64,000 bases of DNA from Panonychus citri (lineage: Eukaryota; Arthropoda; Arachnida; Trombidiformes; Tetranychidae): NCBI RefSeq assembly GCF_014898815.1, contig NW_026515542.1:1-64000 (forward strand), written 5' to 3'. The stretch's first letter is position 1. Each line of letters begins with the position of its first letter. The notes below the pieces were generated by a model. That model was not told where the DNA came from. It did not search any database and saw nothing but the letters and a program-made list of their open reading frames with translations. Both the position numbers and the translations under genes were made by a program. Shown in pieces: positions 25,152 through 36,578 of this stretch.

Positions 25152-26323
25152 TTAGGCTTGTGGTGATTGTTGTTGAGATGATGAGGGTGAAGATGATTGT
25201 GAAGATGTGCCTGTGTTGTTATTGCTATTGGATGTTGTCACAATGTTGAATGAAGATGATGAATTGGTTGTGGTGGTTGATGGTGGTGAGTTTTCCTGTT
25301 CACATAAATCAAGTTGCTTGAGTAATCTGAATAGAGCTGCTGCCTCTCGGATTTTACTAAATTCAATACAAAAAGCTTGAACTTCTAGGAAAACATCTTG
25401 AATCTTGATTATCTTGTTGCGAATTAGTGATTGAAGAAAGACGCAGGCCAATCGGACTAAACGATTTTGCATACATTTATCTTTGATTCGTTCACAGGTT
25501 TGTATGCAATTAGTAATGTAAAGATGGACAAATTCTGGGGGAAGTTCAACAACGGTGGTTAATCTATTTACAACTTCCATTGAGTGAACGGACATCTCCA
25601 TGTTGACAAGAACCGATAGATATTCAGAAATTTGATTAGATGGCATAAGTGTTAATAGAACCTCAATAGCAATTAGTGGATTATTTTCAACTAATTCAGG
25701 TAACTTGGCTGGTGTTAATCCAACATGGTAGATTAATGTATGATCTTTTTCAATCTCTTGGAGTAAAGTTTTCTGTTGGTCAACAGTTAAAGTTGATTCA
25801 AAGGCTCTGGACATTAGAGTTTTAGCTTCTGATACTCCAGAGACACGAGAAGACACAGTTGGATCCCAGACCATTTTGAAATCATCCAATTCTGAAGGGA
25901 AAAGCCATGCAAGCTGAAAGAGATGAATTGAAATGAATTAATGAAAAAAGTCACATTTATAGAGACATTTATAGAATGGGAATGAAATAGAGATGGGGTT
26001 ATTACTATTTTTACCTCATCTTCAGCGACATGTAATGGTGGAGGTAATCGAACCATTTCTGGTTTGAAATATTGTTCGGTTAAATTTTCTCCCAACAGGA
26101 GAGACTCTAATACTTTTCGAGTGGCTTGTACATCCTTTTCAATCTTGGAAGAGGTTGACTTTTTATCTCCGCCATATTTATCCTCAACAAAGGTATAATT
26201 TTGTGTATCAGGATCAGGAATAATAACTGATACTCCAGCTTTATTGTTAGTAAAAGGAATCTCACCTTCTTTATCGGTTAAAGAATTGAGAAGTTCACTA
26301 AGATTAAAATAAATATCAGACAT
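25152..26323 (-). CDS. CNOT11: CCR4-NOT complex subunit 11
   Basis: CDS complement(join(25152..25913, 26015..26323)), 356 residues. The N-terminal exon (MSDIYFNLSELLNS) runs to LPPPLHVAEDE, and the second exon starts LAWLFPSELDDFKMVWD, both typical of CNOT11. The conserved C-terminal domain follows: VGLTPAKLPELVENNPLIAIEVL, VVELPPEFVHLYITNCI, and RNKIIKIQDVFLEVQAFCIEFSKIREAAALFRLLKQLD. CNOT11 binds CNOT10 and the N-terminal part of CNOT1 in the cytoplasmic deadenylase complex that shortens mRNA tails. The protein ends in a Ser/Thr/Gln-rich tail and is shorter than vertebrate forms, which have longer N-terminal and linker sequence. Start chosen at the first ATG of the conserved frame. Confidence 0.93.
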
Positions 26324-26618
26324 AATGAACCAAAAAGAAGCAGAAAACAAAACAAAAGATTCAACAATCACACATTCAAACACACACAGCGAAAAAGTGA
26401 AGAAAGAAAATTAAAGAAAAGAAGAAAAGAAAATACAACTTAATAAATATAAATATTAATTAACACACAATCAAAATAAAAGAAAACAAAAAATTTCAAT
26501 GAAGAAAAATAAATAAACAAACAAGAAAAAAAATCACCGATAGCAAATCGATTTAAAAAAAGATCGATTACTAGTTGGGTTAACCGGAGAAAGAGAAAAG
26601 GGAGGAGCTTAGAGAATA

Positions 26619-26636
26619 TTTGCCGCGAAATTTGAA
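26619..26636. promoter_or_regulatory. E2F/CHR-like module
   Basis: TTTGCCGCGAAA resembles the E2F consensus, and TTTGAA four bases on resembles the cell-cycle homology region. It sits about 300 bases upstream of the CNOT11 start. Sequence match only. Confidence 0.3.
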
Positions 26637-27846
26637 AAGAGTGAATCGAAAGAGTTAGTAAGGTATGACTGGTAATGTTTTGGACTAATTTTTTAAAATT
26701 AAGTAGCGTCTCATTGACTAGACTTGATGGCTTCGTTTGACCGTAATAATTAAGATTCACTATCTGACTACAATTGTTGAAAAATTCAATTTCATGATGA
26801 TTAAGATTAAAAAATACGGAGGTCCAAACATGAGCGCGTCGAAATTTAATTTCCTCTTTCATTCATCAATTTTTCTATAGAAAACAATTGAATTCTCAAA
26901 AAAATTTTTGGCTTTTTTTGCTTTTTTCAATGGGAAAATACATGTAAATACATGAATGAATTTTTCATCGATTGTGATCGATTAGAATGTGAATCTTAAT
27001 TATAATTTTTGGATAAAGTCAATAAGTTCAGCCAGTCAGTCGCTAATCAATTTTAGTTAGCTTTTCAGGCAAAACGTCTGAGTTGTGATCATAAGATTGT
27101 TCACCATTAATCAGGTCAAGTTCCGAAATCCCAATAGGTTTCGGGGTTTTCCTTTGACATTTTGGTTTGAATCCTACACCTTTTGGTCATCAGTCATTGG
27201 CATGGGTAGGTTTTCTTTAATAATTAAATCAAATCCAGGAATTATAAATGGCTTCTCATGGTTGCCTTTAATTGAAAATTTAAGGCATTGAAAATTATCT
27301 TGATTGTGCTTGTAGCTTTCGATAGTAAGTAATTGCTAGCACTGGGGAACGCTAAATTTTTACTTTAATTTTAAGGAATTCATCTCATTTTGCCGAGCAT
27401 TTTTCAATAGGCACAATTTTTAGTCTCTTTGTTTTGTTGGTCTAAAGAAATGTAAATTTGAAAATTCCAATTAGACATTTGGAACTCATCAGAGGTAATA
27501 AAAATATTAAACTTACATTGAATTCATATAACTTCCATGTAACTTTCGATCATCTTTGAACCAGATAATTACCAGACAAGGGTTACCATTGGACCGACAC
27601 TTTAATGTTACACTTTCACCAGCATATTTATTTAAAAATGGATCTTGATTTTTTTAGATGAATGGAGCTGATCAAGAGGATTTAAAATAGAAAATGGATT
27701 AATAAGATCAACAAAAAACAGTAACTGGTGAATTTTTCCTAACCTGACGGAAGTAATGTTCTATCATTGGAACAGTTAGCATTGGACCACATTTGGCAGA
27801 AAGAAATGATAGCAATAAAAGTAATAGTTGGTAGTTACACAAAATA

Positions 27847-27927
27847 CAGTCACCTCTCTAATCGCACCCTTCTGCATGTGCCAAGTTTTTTGGTACCGAT
27901 TGGTGTAGCATTAGAGAGGTGTGACTG
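27847..27927. mobile_element. TA-flanked miniature element with pogo-like termini
   Basis: The 81-base element starts CAGTCACCTCTCTAAT and ends ATTAGAGAGGTGTGACTG, which are inverted repeats of each other with one indel. TA flanks both ends. Terminal CAGT and CCTCT words are reminiscent of pogo/Tigger-type termini. The interior also pairs partly, so the whole element can fold into a hairpin. Confidence 0.6.
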
Positions 27928-28473
27928 TATTGATGTTATAAAGTGTATAGAAAGAGAGAGAAAGAGAAAGCGAATAACAGGGGGAAAAGGCACATTACTC
28001 AAATTTGACGAGTATTTCGTTCATTTCCTTTTGATTTAATTAGACTTACACATGGGTCGATGGGTTGATTTTGTAAAAAGAACAGCAAACAATAATAATG
28101 ATGACTGTCATCATTTGACAAGAGATCAACAATTATTGTGATCTATAAAATAGATAGAAATAGCGAAAGAGTGTGATATTACGAAATGGATCACTTGAAA
28201 CATTCAATGGTCAACTTACAAAAGAACTGGAAATTTTCTAATGGAAAAGAATAGAAAAATATAAAGTTCTAGATAAATAAAATTTGCAAATTAAGATTTT
28301 TATTAATTTACCATAGATGGGTTAAATTTTTAATTGTTTGAATTGAACCAAAAAATATACATGTATTGAGAAAGTTCAATCCTCTAATTGATTCAGTTTA
28401 ATCAAGTGAACAACAATTTCATTTGATTCATAATTTCTGACTCTCTGATTAATCTAATTACGATTAATACAGC

Positions 28474-28515
28474 CAGAGTAACACCTCTCTAATCTCCGCC
28501 TCTATAATGTCACAG
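28474..28515. mobile_element. Solo terminus related to the element at 27847
   Basis: CAGAGTAACACCTCTCTAATC shares the ACACCTCTCTAAT core with the element at 27847-27927. I did not find a matching inverted partner nearby, so this looks like a truncated or solo end. Confidence 0.35.
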
Positions 28516-28526
28516 ATTCTTCAATT

Positions 28527-29459
28527 TCACAATTTAATTTTGCCCCAATTAAGGAGATAGAGAATATAGTTATAATATGTCACACGCTTTAATCTCGCAA
28601 TCACATATAACTCTTCGAATGATAAATAGTCAGTGTTTTCCATCTCTTGACCTTTACCTTTATTATTATCATTTCCTTCAAACATAATAAACTTACCATC
28701 TTCTTCTACTTCCTTTTCATCCGCATCAGCATATTCCCCTGCACTACTTAATCTTTCATCTCCAACCTCTTCCTCTTCAAAAATCAAATTCCTCTTGTTT
28801 ATCATCTTCCTTTTACATCATCATTTTACTTTCCATCTCTTTCTCATCCTCTCTATCATCCATACGGTCATCCTCATCATTAACATTATCATGCTTCATT
28901 TGATTTATTTTGGTCAAATTCATTTTCAATCTCACCATTTTCCTGATTACTTATCATTTCATCGTTTCTGTTTCCGGTTTTTTTCATGTCCGGTGTCAGG
29001 ATCCGGATCTCGTCTGAGAAGCTCACGAAGTTGGACAAACGGTTCACCTTTCGAAGATGAATTTAAATTTAAAACTTTTCGAGTCTCATTTGGTGATGAA
29101 ATCATTTGCAAGTTCAATAATGAGAGAAGCCCTTTTAACCCAAAATCAGTTGATGGATCAGCAATCTTAACCAATTGTTGATTATTAGATGAACGAAATG
29201 GAAACGGTAAACTTGGAACATGTTTCAATGAATTAATCACATTAACGTTACCATGATGATGACCATTGGTCAAACTTTTAGAATTATTATCATTATTAAT
29301 TGAAAGACGACCACAATTAACTTTAATTGTTGATGTTGTTGCATCTGATTTAATCCGGGCAGAAGCACAATTTACATCACAAGAAGATGAATTAACATTG
29401 TTTACACTTGCAATTGGAATCAATGTTTTCTTTAATGGCCAAAAATTTCTTTAATATCA
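28527..29459 (-). other. Weak minus-strand open frames, possible unidentified gene or relic
   Basis: Two open stretches lie on the minus strand. At 28959-29449 the peptide is Asn/Ser-rich, then LLSLLNLQMISSPNETRKVLNL and a basic end LRELLRRDPDPDTG. At 28527-28805 it is acidic (FEEEEVGDERLSSAGEY). Neither has a good start, and I cannot join them with confidence. The acidic part lies just inside the solo terminus at 28474, so a transposon relic is possible. A further Asn-rich open frame lies at 29717-29932. No family recognised. Confidence 0.2.
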
Positions 29460-31105
29460 AAAATTTGTTCATGAGGAGAATATCCAAATATATCGATATG
29501 ATGAAACGTATTCTTAGGAAAATATTGACCAACAACCAAGAATAAGATCAATCTACGATTGCCAGTTATCATTGCCCTATTTGCTTAACTTCGATGCTGG
29601 AAATTGTACAGAATCGGAACTGAAAAACTCTGACCTCCCTTACTTGTTTTCTCGGTGGCATTTTCACAATTACCCTCTCTACTTTCTTACACTAGAGCTG
29701 AATAACACGATTTATCTTATATATTGCTAATATTGAGTATACTTCCAGTGGATGAGGAAGATGATAAAGATGATCCAGTCAAACCAATGTTGTTGAAATT
29801 GTGTAAAGTTATATTAATAAGAAAACCAGAAATACTATCAACACCACTGGTCAAATTGTTAAGTACATTGTTATTAACACTTTCATTTGCACCAGAAGAG
29901 TTTGATTCATTTTTTGTTATTATTTTGTTCATTAGACTGAATCTTGAATGGATATTAATTTTTTTTTAATGTATTTAGGTTAACAATAGATGGCGAAAGG
30001 AGCAACTGGTTGAACAATCGGTTTAATTTAATTGTGATTATGAATTATTTTCATTTGATTTTCCTAATTAATCAATTGCTTATCAATTGGTGATTAATTT
30101 ATGGAAAGTTTAAAGATAAGTTCATATGAAATGAAACAATTAAAGTCAAAGTTGAAAGACTTGACTAATTGTGATGATCAAAACAATTGATTATCATTTG
30201 ATTTATATATACAATTAATCAAAGGTAATTAACATTTGAACAATTAATTTACTATTTTTTTTTATTAATGATATTTATATTTTCAAAGGTTTAATTGTAA
30301 ACAATTTGTTGATGTTTAATTGTAACACTATCAATCATTATCACTGTTAAATCTCAATCTGATTAATTAATTGGTAATTGGTAATGACATCGTTAACTCA
30401 ATTACTACAATTTAAACAATCATTAAATAAGTAACTAAATATTACTAATGATCTTGTTTACAAATTAACGATTAATCAATTTTAATTCTGTTTGTTTCAA
30501 TCTTAAAGATCATTAGTAAATTGATTTGTTTCATTCCCTCCCAAACAATTAACCATTATCACCTTAATCAATATCAACAACGCTTAATATTTAATTGTTT
30601 CACTTTTATTTATAGAGATTAATCCAATTGAAATGATTTAGATTTTAGTAAATATGATTATTTAATTGTGATTGTTTTTCTGTTCATTTTAATGATTTAA
30701 TTATCTCTATCTCTCTCTCTCTCCCATTGACAATTAATAGTTAATTGTAAGACTCACGAATGACAGAATGAGAAACTATATAAATTGTTTCGATTGATCA
30801 ACTAATCAATTCATTCCCAATTTGAGCAATCAAATCAACTCTGTTAACATTATTTTTTTTAAGTCAAATTTAATTTAATTTATTTATTTTAACTTGTGTT
30901 AGTTGATTGTGTTAATTAATTTCTGTGAAAATGAGACTAAGTGTAAGTAAATGAAAAACCATTGGATAAAAAATCAATCTACCATTGGAATTAAATTATT
31001 GTTACAATTAGTTTTTCTCGAATGATTGGACATTTCGATTTCATTTTTCCATTACAATTAACTAATTATGATTTTCTCTTTCTCTTTAGTTAATTATGTT
31101 ATTTT

Positions 31106-32992
31106 ATGCTTTTTCTTTCCATGATCATCATTCTAAGTCAAAGTATTCCGATTCCAATTCCCATTCGTTTACCAATACCTATTCCACTGCCAGTTCCCCT
31201 GCCGGTGCCACTGCCGGTGCCTTTACCATTACCTATTCCCGTTCGTGACCCGGTGGGTGCGATTGGTGCTGTTGCCGGAATTGTGGGTGGACTGGCGAGT
31301 GGATTAGTTGGTGGACTTGCTAGCGGATTAACTGGTGGATTAGCGGGAGCATTGATTGCAAAGAAGAAGAAGAAAGAACATGGTGAACATTATGAACATG
31401 GTGAGGAGAAACATAAAGAAAAAGAAAAGAAAATGAAGGAAAAGAAAAAGAAAGATGAAAAGAAGATGAAGAAAATGATGAAAAAGGCTAAGAAAATGTC
31501 GAAAAAAGAGAAAAAAGAAAAAGAAAAAGAAAAAAAGATGAAAGGAGGTTCCATGCACGGTGGGTATTCTGATGATGATGGTCAAGGTGATTTTGACCTC
31601 GCAGGTAATCAGGATTCAGCTTATCAATCGGAGACCGATCAAAGTGATAACTCAGGTATGGAAGGTGAATCAGAACTTTCCAATTCTGATTCTATTCATG
31701 GTAATGATCAAAGTGCTAATGATCAAGGTGATGGACTATTAGGATTTAATGGAGCTCAAAGTGACCACAATAGTAACGTGAATAACAATGCTAACGGTGA
31801 TTATGGTAACTCAAATCATGGAACTGATCAGCAGTTAGTTTCTCAAGAGCAAAATGTTGATTCCTCCGGAGATCATGGAATTCCTGGAAATCATGGAGGT
31901 TCCGATGATCAAAGTTCATTTGGAGGATCAAATTTTAATACTCAAAATACTCAAAGTGCTCATGGTTCATCATTTGATCAACAACAAAATGTTCCCAATG
32001 AACATGGAGTTTCCAATGATCAAGAACTGTCCTCATTCTCGGGTTCAAATTCTGGTAACCAAAACAATAATAATAATCCAACATCAACAGATCAACACGA
32101 TTCATCAAGTGATAATCATAATATTCCCACTCACAATGGTACTCCGAATGATCAAGAATTGTCACCGTTTAGTGGATCAAATTCTGGAAAAAATGATAAT
32201 CCAAGTGACCATGGGTCAGCTAATCAAGATTCTTCTCATGATCATCATCAAGTTAACAACAATCAAGGAGTTTCTCATTTTTCCGATACTTCTAATCAAG
32301 GTTCATCTAATGGTCAGTCAAATGATCAGTCGATTTCATCTGGACAACATCAAGACTCATCGATTCCAAATAGACAATCCTCTGAATCTCATGGTGAAAC
32401 ATCTCATGATAATGGAATGAGCTCATTCACTGAAAACACTTCAAGTTCATCAAATAATCAAGAAAACCCAAACAATGATCAACAAGGAACCAATCAAAAT
32501 GAAGGGATGATCGCGTTCACTGAAACTGTTACTAACTCTGAAAATACTCCAGTTAATTCAGGAATCAATTCATTAGCCGACGAAGGGACAATTAGCACTC
32601 AAAGTCCATCGAACGACAAACAAACCCCTTTACAAGGCCAAAAAAGTACTTCGAGTAATCAATTATCGCCGCAAGAATCTCAAGGAATCAGTCCGTTCGT
32701 CGAAACTGTTTCCACCACGACCAATAGTCCAACTACTACTCAGGGAATTCCCTCTAATCAAAACGATAATTTCTCAGTAAATTCTCAGAATGATAAAGAA
32801 TTGACTTATTATTCTGATTCTAATTCTAGTTCTAATAATCCAGCGACTGACCAAACGTCCAGTCCACAAAGTGACCATCGAACTACACTTGAACCTAATT
32901 CTCTTCACGAATCAAATGGTTCAGATGAGAAAATAATCCCTCCTAATCAACAGAATGATCTAAGTAGTCAGTCAAATGAAAATTGGAACTAA
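31106..32992 (+). CDS. Modular low-complexity secreted protein
   Basis: An open frame of 628 residues with four compositional blocks. It begins MLFLSMIIILSQS, a plausible signal peptide, then a Pro-Ile/Leu/Val alternating block (PIPIPIRLPIPIPLPVPLP). A Gly/Ala/Leu block follows (GGLASGLVGGLASGLTGGLAGALI), then about 65 residues of Lys/Glu/Met, then over 450 residues rich in Ser, Asn, Gln and Asp with loose repeats such as NDQELSSFSGSNSG. The composition recalls structural, adhesive or silk-associated secreted proteins; this is inference. The 5' end is uncertain: a possible exon ATGAGACTAAGT at about 30931 with a good donor joins in a different frame, so a 5' UTR intron or a base error is possible. 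Confidence 0.6.
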   Translation: MLFLSMIIILSQSIPIPIPIRLPIPIPLPVPLPVPLPVPLPLPIPVRDPVGAIGAVAGIVGGLASGLVGGLASGLTGGLAGALIAKKKKKEHGEHYEHGEEKHKEKEKKMKEKKKKDEKKMKKMMKKAKKMSKKEKKEKEKEKKMKGGSMHGGYSDDDGQGDFDLAGNQDSAYQSETDQSDNSGMEGESELSNSDSIHGNDQSANDQGDGLLGFNGAQSDHNSNVNNNANGDYGNSNHGTDQQLVSQEQNVDSSGDHGIPGNHGGSDDQSSFGGSNFNTQNTQSAHGSSFDQQQNVPNEHGVSNDQELSSFSGSNSGNQNNNNNPTSTDQHDSSSDNHNIPTHNGTPNDQELSPFSGSNSGKNDNPSDHGSANQDSSHDHHQVNNNQGVSHFSDTSNQGSSNGQSNDQSISSGQHQDSSIPNRQSSESHGETSHDNGMSSFTENTSSSSNNQENPNNDQQGTNQNEGMIAFTETVTNSENTPVNSGINSLADEGTISTQSPSNDKQTPLQGQKSTSSNQLSPQESQGISPFVETVSTTTNSPTTTQGIPSNQNDNFSVNSQNDKELTYYSDSNSSSNNPATDQTSSPQSDHRTTLEPNSLHESNGSDEKIIPPNQQNDLSSQSNENWN

Positions 32993-33604
32993 TTGTTTAC
33001 CGATTAACCTTCTCAATCACAATCAATGTAACAATTAACCCTCAATACTAATTTTGAGGTGTAAGAAATTATAATTTATCAATATATTTATAACGTGTGC
33101 CAATCACAAAGAAAATCAACTAATCAGGTAAACAATTGTTTCTTTAAACTTAATCATTTACTTTGAGTAAATTATTTTTCATCTTTTTCATTTGTTAATT
33201 TCAAATTAACTTTTTTGTTTAAAGTAATTTATTGATTGGAAAAAGTTATTTATAAACAATTAACCCTTTAATTTAATTGTACTATTATTTATTTCTTTTT
33301 TTATATTTATATAAACTTTATTTATTAATTGGTAATAAAAATTTATTTATTTAATTATTTCAATGATCATTAAATTTTTCATTCTATTGGCCTGATTATC
33401 ACAATTAAATCGGTCCAATTGTTTTATTGGTTAATCGTTTTTAGAAAATTAAAAAATTGAACTTGAAATATTTTCACTTACGATTATTATAATTGACTAC
33501 TAAATAAGTATCAATTGTATAATTGTAAATATTTTTCATTCAATTGTTGATTGATTACAATTTACTATCCTCCCAAGGTCGGAGGTAATTCATTAGGCAT
33601 TTAG

Positions 33605-33648
33605 CACCCGAGAGGGTGGCCCTTGTGGGCACTGAGCTAAACGCTCAG
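33605..33648 (-). repeat. Three-hairpin element, copy 1
   Basis: Three adjacent perfect hairpins: CACCC-GAGA-GGGTG, GCCC-TTGT-GGGC and CTGAGC-TAAAC-GCTCAG. Read on the minus strand, the last contains TTTAGCTCAG, like a tRNA A box. It may be a tRNA-derived relic or a structured RNA. Confidence 0.4.
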
Positions 33649-34343
33649 TTCTTACAATTTTTGCTTGTAGTATTTTTACAATTTCATTGAAAATCTTTAG
33701 TTTGTTTACAATATTTTCTTCATTCATTAAATACCAGTCCTCCAATCGTAAGTGTCTTGTTGTCTTGGATTCATCAGCTTGGTTTTTGAACAGTGAGATT
33801 GTTTAAATTTGAATATGAAATAGGCATCAGTAGGTTGAGACGAAGGCCAAGATCAGGTCCAAAAAAGTTTAACTCATTAGGTTCGTCATGAAAAAGAGAA
33901 AATAAAATTAGAGAAGAGAAATTTCAAATTTGTATCAAGTTAAGCGCTCAGTTTTGTACAGTGATTGTGTTTTTATTTTTAGGTTTGTATTTGATAAGTT
34001 TAAATTTGAAAGGCATCTGAGGCTTTGAGTGTGGTTTTTGGTTTCTTTGTTAGGTTATCAATCAAACTTACCAAGAAAACTAAAATGGTTGAAGTTATTA
34101 AATAAATAAAAGCATCAGTTTTAAGAGTAACAAGAACAACTAAAGTAACTGTTGAACTATCATAATTTTGGTATCAACTTGATCCTTGTGATGAGATTAA
34201 CAATAATAACACAAAATTTAATTTTAAATTCACAAGTAAAGTTAATTAAATTAAAAATTATTAGGAGCGAAAAAAGTTAATCTTTCTCCTTAAGTTACAT
34301 TTTATTACACCTACCCCCGAGGTTAATGCTTTATACATTTCCA

Positions 34344-34388
34344 TTGGACTTAGTCCAACTGCCCTAAGGCCCTGAGCTAACCGCCCAG
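34344..34388 (-). repeat. Three-hairpin element, copy 2
   Basis: Same order of hairpins as copy 1 with different stem sequences: TTGGAC-TTA-GTCCAA, GCC-CTAA-GGC and CTGAGC-TAACC-GCCCAG (one G-T pair). Minus strand reads GGTTAGCTCAG. Stem pairing is kept although bases differ. Confidence 0.4.
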
Positions 34389-35030
34389 TTTACATGAATT
34401 TTCAAATACAATTTAAACAGTGATTGAATAATTTGGTGGCTTCATTGGCTTGTCCTTCATTTGGTTGGATGCATCTAATGGTGACAATCCTTTTGTTTAG
34501 TTTTTTGTTTGTTTGGTTCCTTTCTTTTTTTTTTACATACATATTGTAATTTTAAATATTAGAATTTTAAATATTGTTATTTTAAATCAGAATTTTTTTC
34601 AATCAAGCTATTTTAAATCATGGGAAGAAATAGAGAGAGAGCGAAAATTAGTAAGATGTATTATGTGATACTAACCTTAGATGAGAGGTGGTTGTAGTTA
34701 TTACGACGCAATAAGAGTCTCAGTTTTAAGAGTAACGAGAAAACAACTAAAGTAACTGTCGCACTGTCATAATATTGGTGTCAATTTGATCATTGGAACA
34801 AGATAAACAATTAATTTTCGCAACAATTCAACAACAGATGGAGTTGAAATCGAAAGTGATTATGATGACCTCTGGTGGAAATGTTGATAATTGAAGTTGA
34901 TTTTTTTTCTCTAAAAATTTTTTTGTTTACATGAAGCAATTTTGTTATTTTCTCTCATTAACAATTAGTTATAACCTTTTAATTGTGTTTAATTAAACTG
35001 AGTGTATACAGTTTAAGGTAATTAAGCCTA

Positions 35031-36578
35031 ATGGATAATTCAAATTGGTGGAAACACGTTATCGCTGGTGCATTTGCTGGTGGTGTTTCGAGAACGGTAA
35101 CCGCTCCATTAGACAGAATTAAGGTTCTCTTACAGGTCCAAGGGGCTCAATTAGTCAGTATAAGAGGTTGTTATTATTATATGATTAAAGAGGGGGGTGT
35201 TAAATCGTTCTGGATGGGAAATGGTATAAATGTGATGAAAGTAGCTCCAGAAAATGCCTTGAAATTTACTTTCCATGATCAGGTAACATCATTTGTTAAT
35301 CCAACTGTTAATCCATTTCTTTTTCTTCTTCTTCCTCTGTACACCTTGTATTCTGTATTTGGATTGTGTTGAATAGAGATTTTCATTTCTGTTTGTCGCT
35401 GTATTTTTTTGTCTCTCTTTCATTATCTCCACTCAAAAATTGCTCTTCACATTGTGTTTTCGTTTCCTCTCTATGTGTGTTAACTACCGGGTTCATCACC
35501 ATGAACCGGTCTGAAAAGTGTCTGAAAAGTTATTCATCTTGTTAACCTTGAAATTTTGCCTTCTTATTTTTCATTCTCACCTCTTTCGCAATCATCATCA
35601 TGTCTCTTTAAATACTCTATTTCTCTTTTCTCTCTCTCGCTTTCATATCTTTTTCCTTGTTAATATGTGTATACTTTTGCCTTTTCTGTTTTATTCCTAG
35701 TCTAATATCTTACCTTGATCAAAAATCAATGACTAATCTGAATCATCATCTTTCTGTTTTCTTTTTTTTTCCTTCATTCTCTTTAGATTAAACTTCTCAT
35801 GCATGATCAGATGAAAACTGAACTTGGCTTTATAGAGAGATTCATTTCCGGGTCCATTGCTGGATCTTTTTCTCAGACTGTGATATACCCGATGGAGGTT
35901 TTAAAAACTCGTTTCTGTCTTCGTAAAACTGGACAATATAAAGGCCTTTGGGATGCCATAGTTAAGATTTACACAACTGAAGGAGTTCGTGCTTTCTATA
36001 AAGGTTATATTGCCAATCTTCTTGGGATCATACCTTACGCTGGAATAGATTTAGCCACTTATGAGGTTCGTTTTAATCATCACCATCATCATTATTATGA
36101 TTATCGAGGCAATTCATCAATCTCTCAGTTAAAATGAAAAGAGAAACATAAAATTGCTTCATAATTTTTGTTCAACAATATAAATCGATTATATTTTTTT
36201 TTATTATTATTGTTCTTTCATGTTTAATTATTATCAATATTTTCTTTCTCTTATATATAGACCTTGAAAAGAATGTACATTCAAAGACATCCAGGGAACC
36301 CACCATTAGGACTTTATCTTGTCTGTGGGACTGTCAGTAATATAACGGGTGTTTGCATCGTCTACCCATTAACACTAATAAGAACTCGTTTACAAGCTCA
36401 AACATCTGATTCAGTTTTACCTATTTTAATGGTATTCAAGAAAATCATCGCCGAGGAAGGTTACTTTGGATTATATCGAGGAATATTACCCAATTTTCTC
36501 AAATGTACTCCAGCAGTTAGCATTAATTACTTTATTTATGAATTTACACGTATTCTACTCGGAGCTGAAATGTCTTGA
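35031..36578 (+). CDS. Mitochondrial ATP-Mg/phosphate-type carrier without EF hands
   Basis: CDS join(35031..35282, 35787..36065, 36261..36578), 282 residues. Three mitochondrial-carrier repeats are visible: TAPLDRIKVLLQVQ, YPMEVLKTRFCLRKTGQYKG and YPLTLIRTRLQAQ, each the Px[D/E]xx[K/R]x[K/R] type signature. WMGNGINVMKVAPENALKF, YIANLLGIIPYAGIDLATYETLK and GLYRGILPNFLKCTPAVSINYFIYE match the SCaMC (SLC25A23/24/25/41) group. The usual N-terminal EF-hand domain is absent: the protein begins at WWKHVIAGAFAGGVSRT, as in short SLC25A41-type members. By family it should exchange adenine nucleotides for phosphate in the inner membrane, probably without calcium control. The first intron (about 500 bases) is long for this window. 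Confidence 0.9.

Larger units (their letters stand above)
26324..30929. other. Gene-poor stretch upstream of CNOT11
   Basis: The first 400 bases are the probable CNOT11 5' UTR and promoter. At 26619-26636 TTTGCCGCGAAA is followed by TTTGAA, an E2F-like site next to a CHR-like element. Two miniature-element termini lie at 27847-27927 and 28474. Weak minus-strand open frames at 28.5-29.9 kb are listed separately. The rest is AT-rich and unrecognised. Confidence 0.45.
32993..35030. other. Intergenic, with duplicated segment and hairpin elements
   Basis: No gene. Two segments are partial copies: a three-hairpin element (33605-33648 and 34344-34388), followed in each case by a block starting CAGTTTTAAGAGTAAC and ending in TTGATC (34115-34190 and 34713-34793). 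The order is the same, so a unit of roughly 0.6-0.7 kb was duplicated and has diverged. A CTCF-like word lies at 34867-34879, and the carrier gene promoter occupies the end. Confidence 0.5.

Noticed and set aside
26440..26862. 140-codon minus-strand frame upstream of CNOT11
   Set aside because: Phe/Ile/Leu-rich translation of T-rich DNA, with no conserved pattern; it probably lies in the CNOT11 5' flank.
27085..28039. Short plus-strand frames at 27-28 kb
   Set aside because: One overlaps a miniature element; no start, splice or family evidence.
31340..32420. Other-frame ORFs in the low-complexity secreted gene
   Set aside because: Their length follows from repeat composition; only the plus frame at 31106 has a leader and a coherent block structure.
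34318..34400. Functional tRNA gene
   Set aside because: An A-box-like word is present, but the acceptor and T arms do not pair and no proper B box follows.
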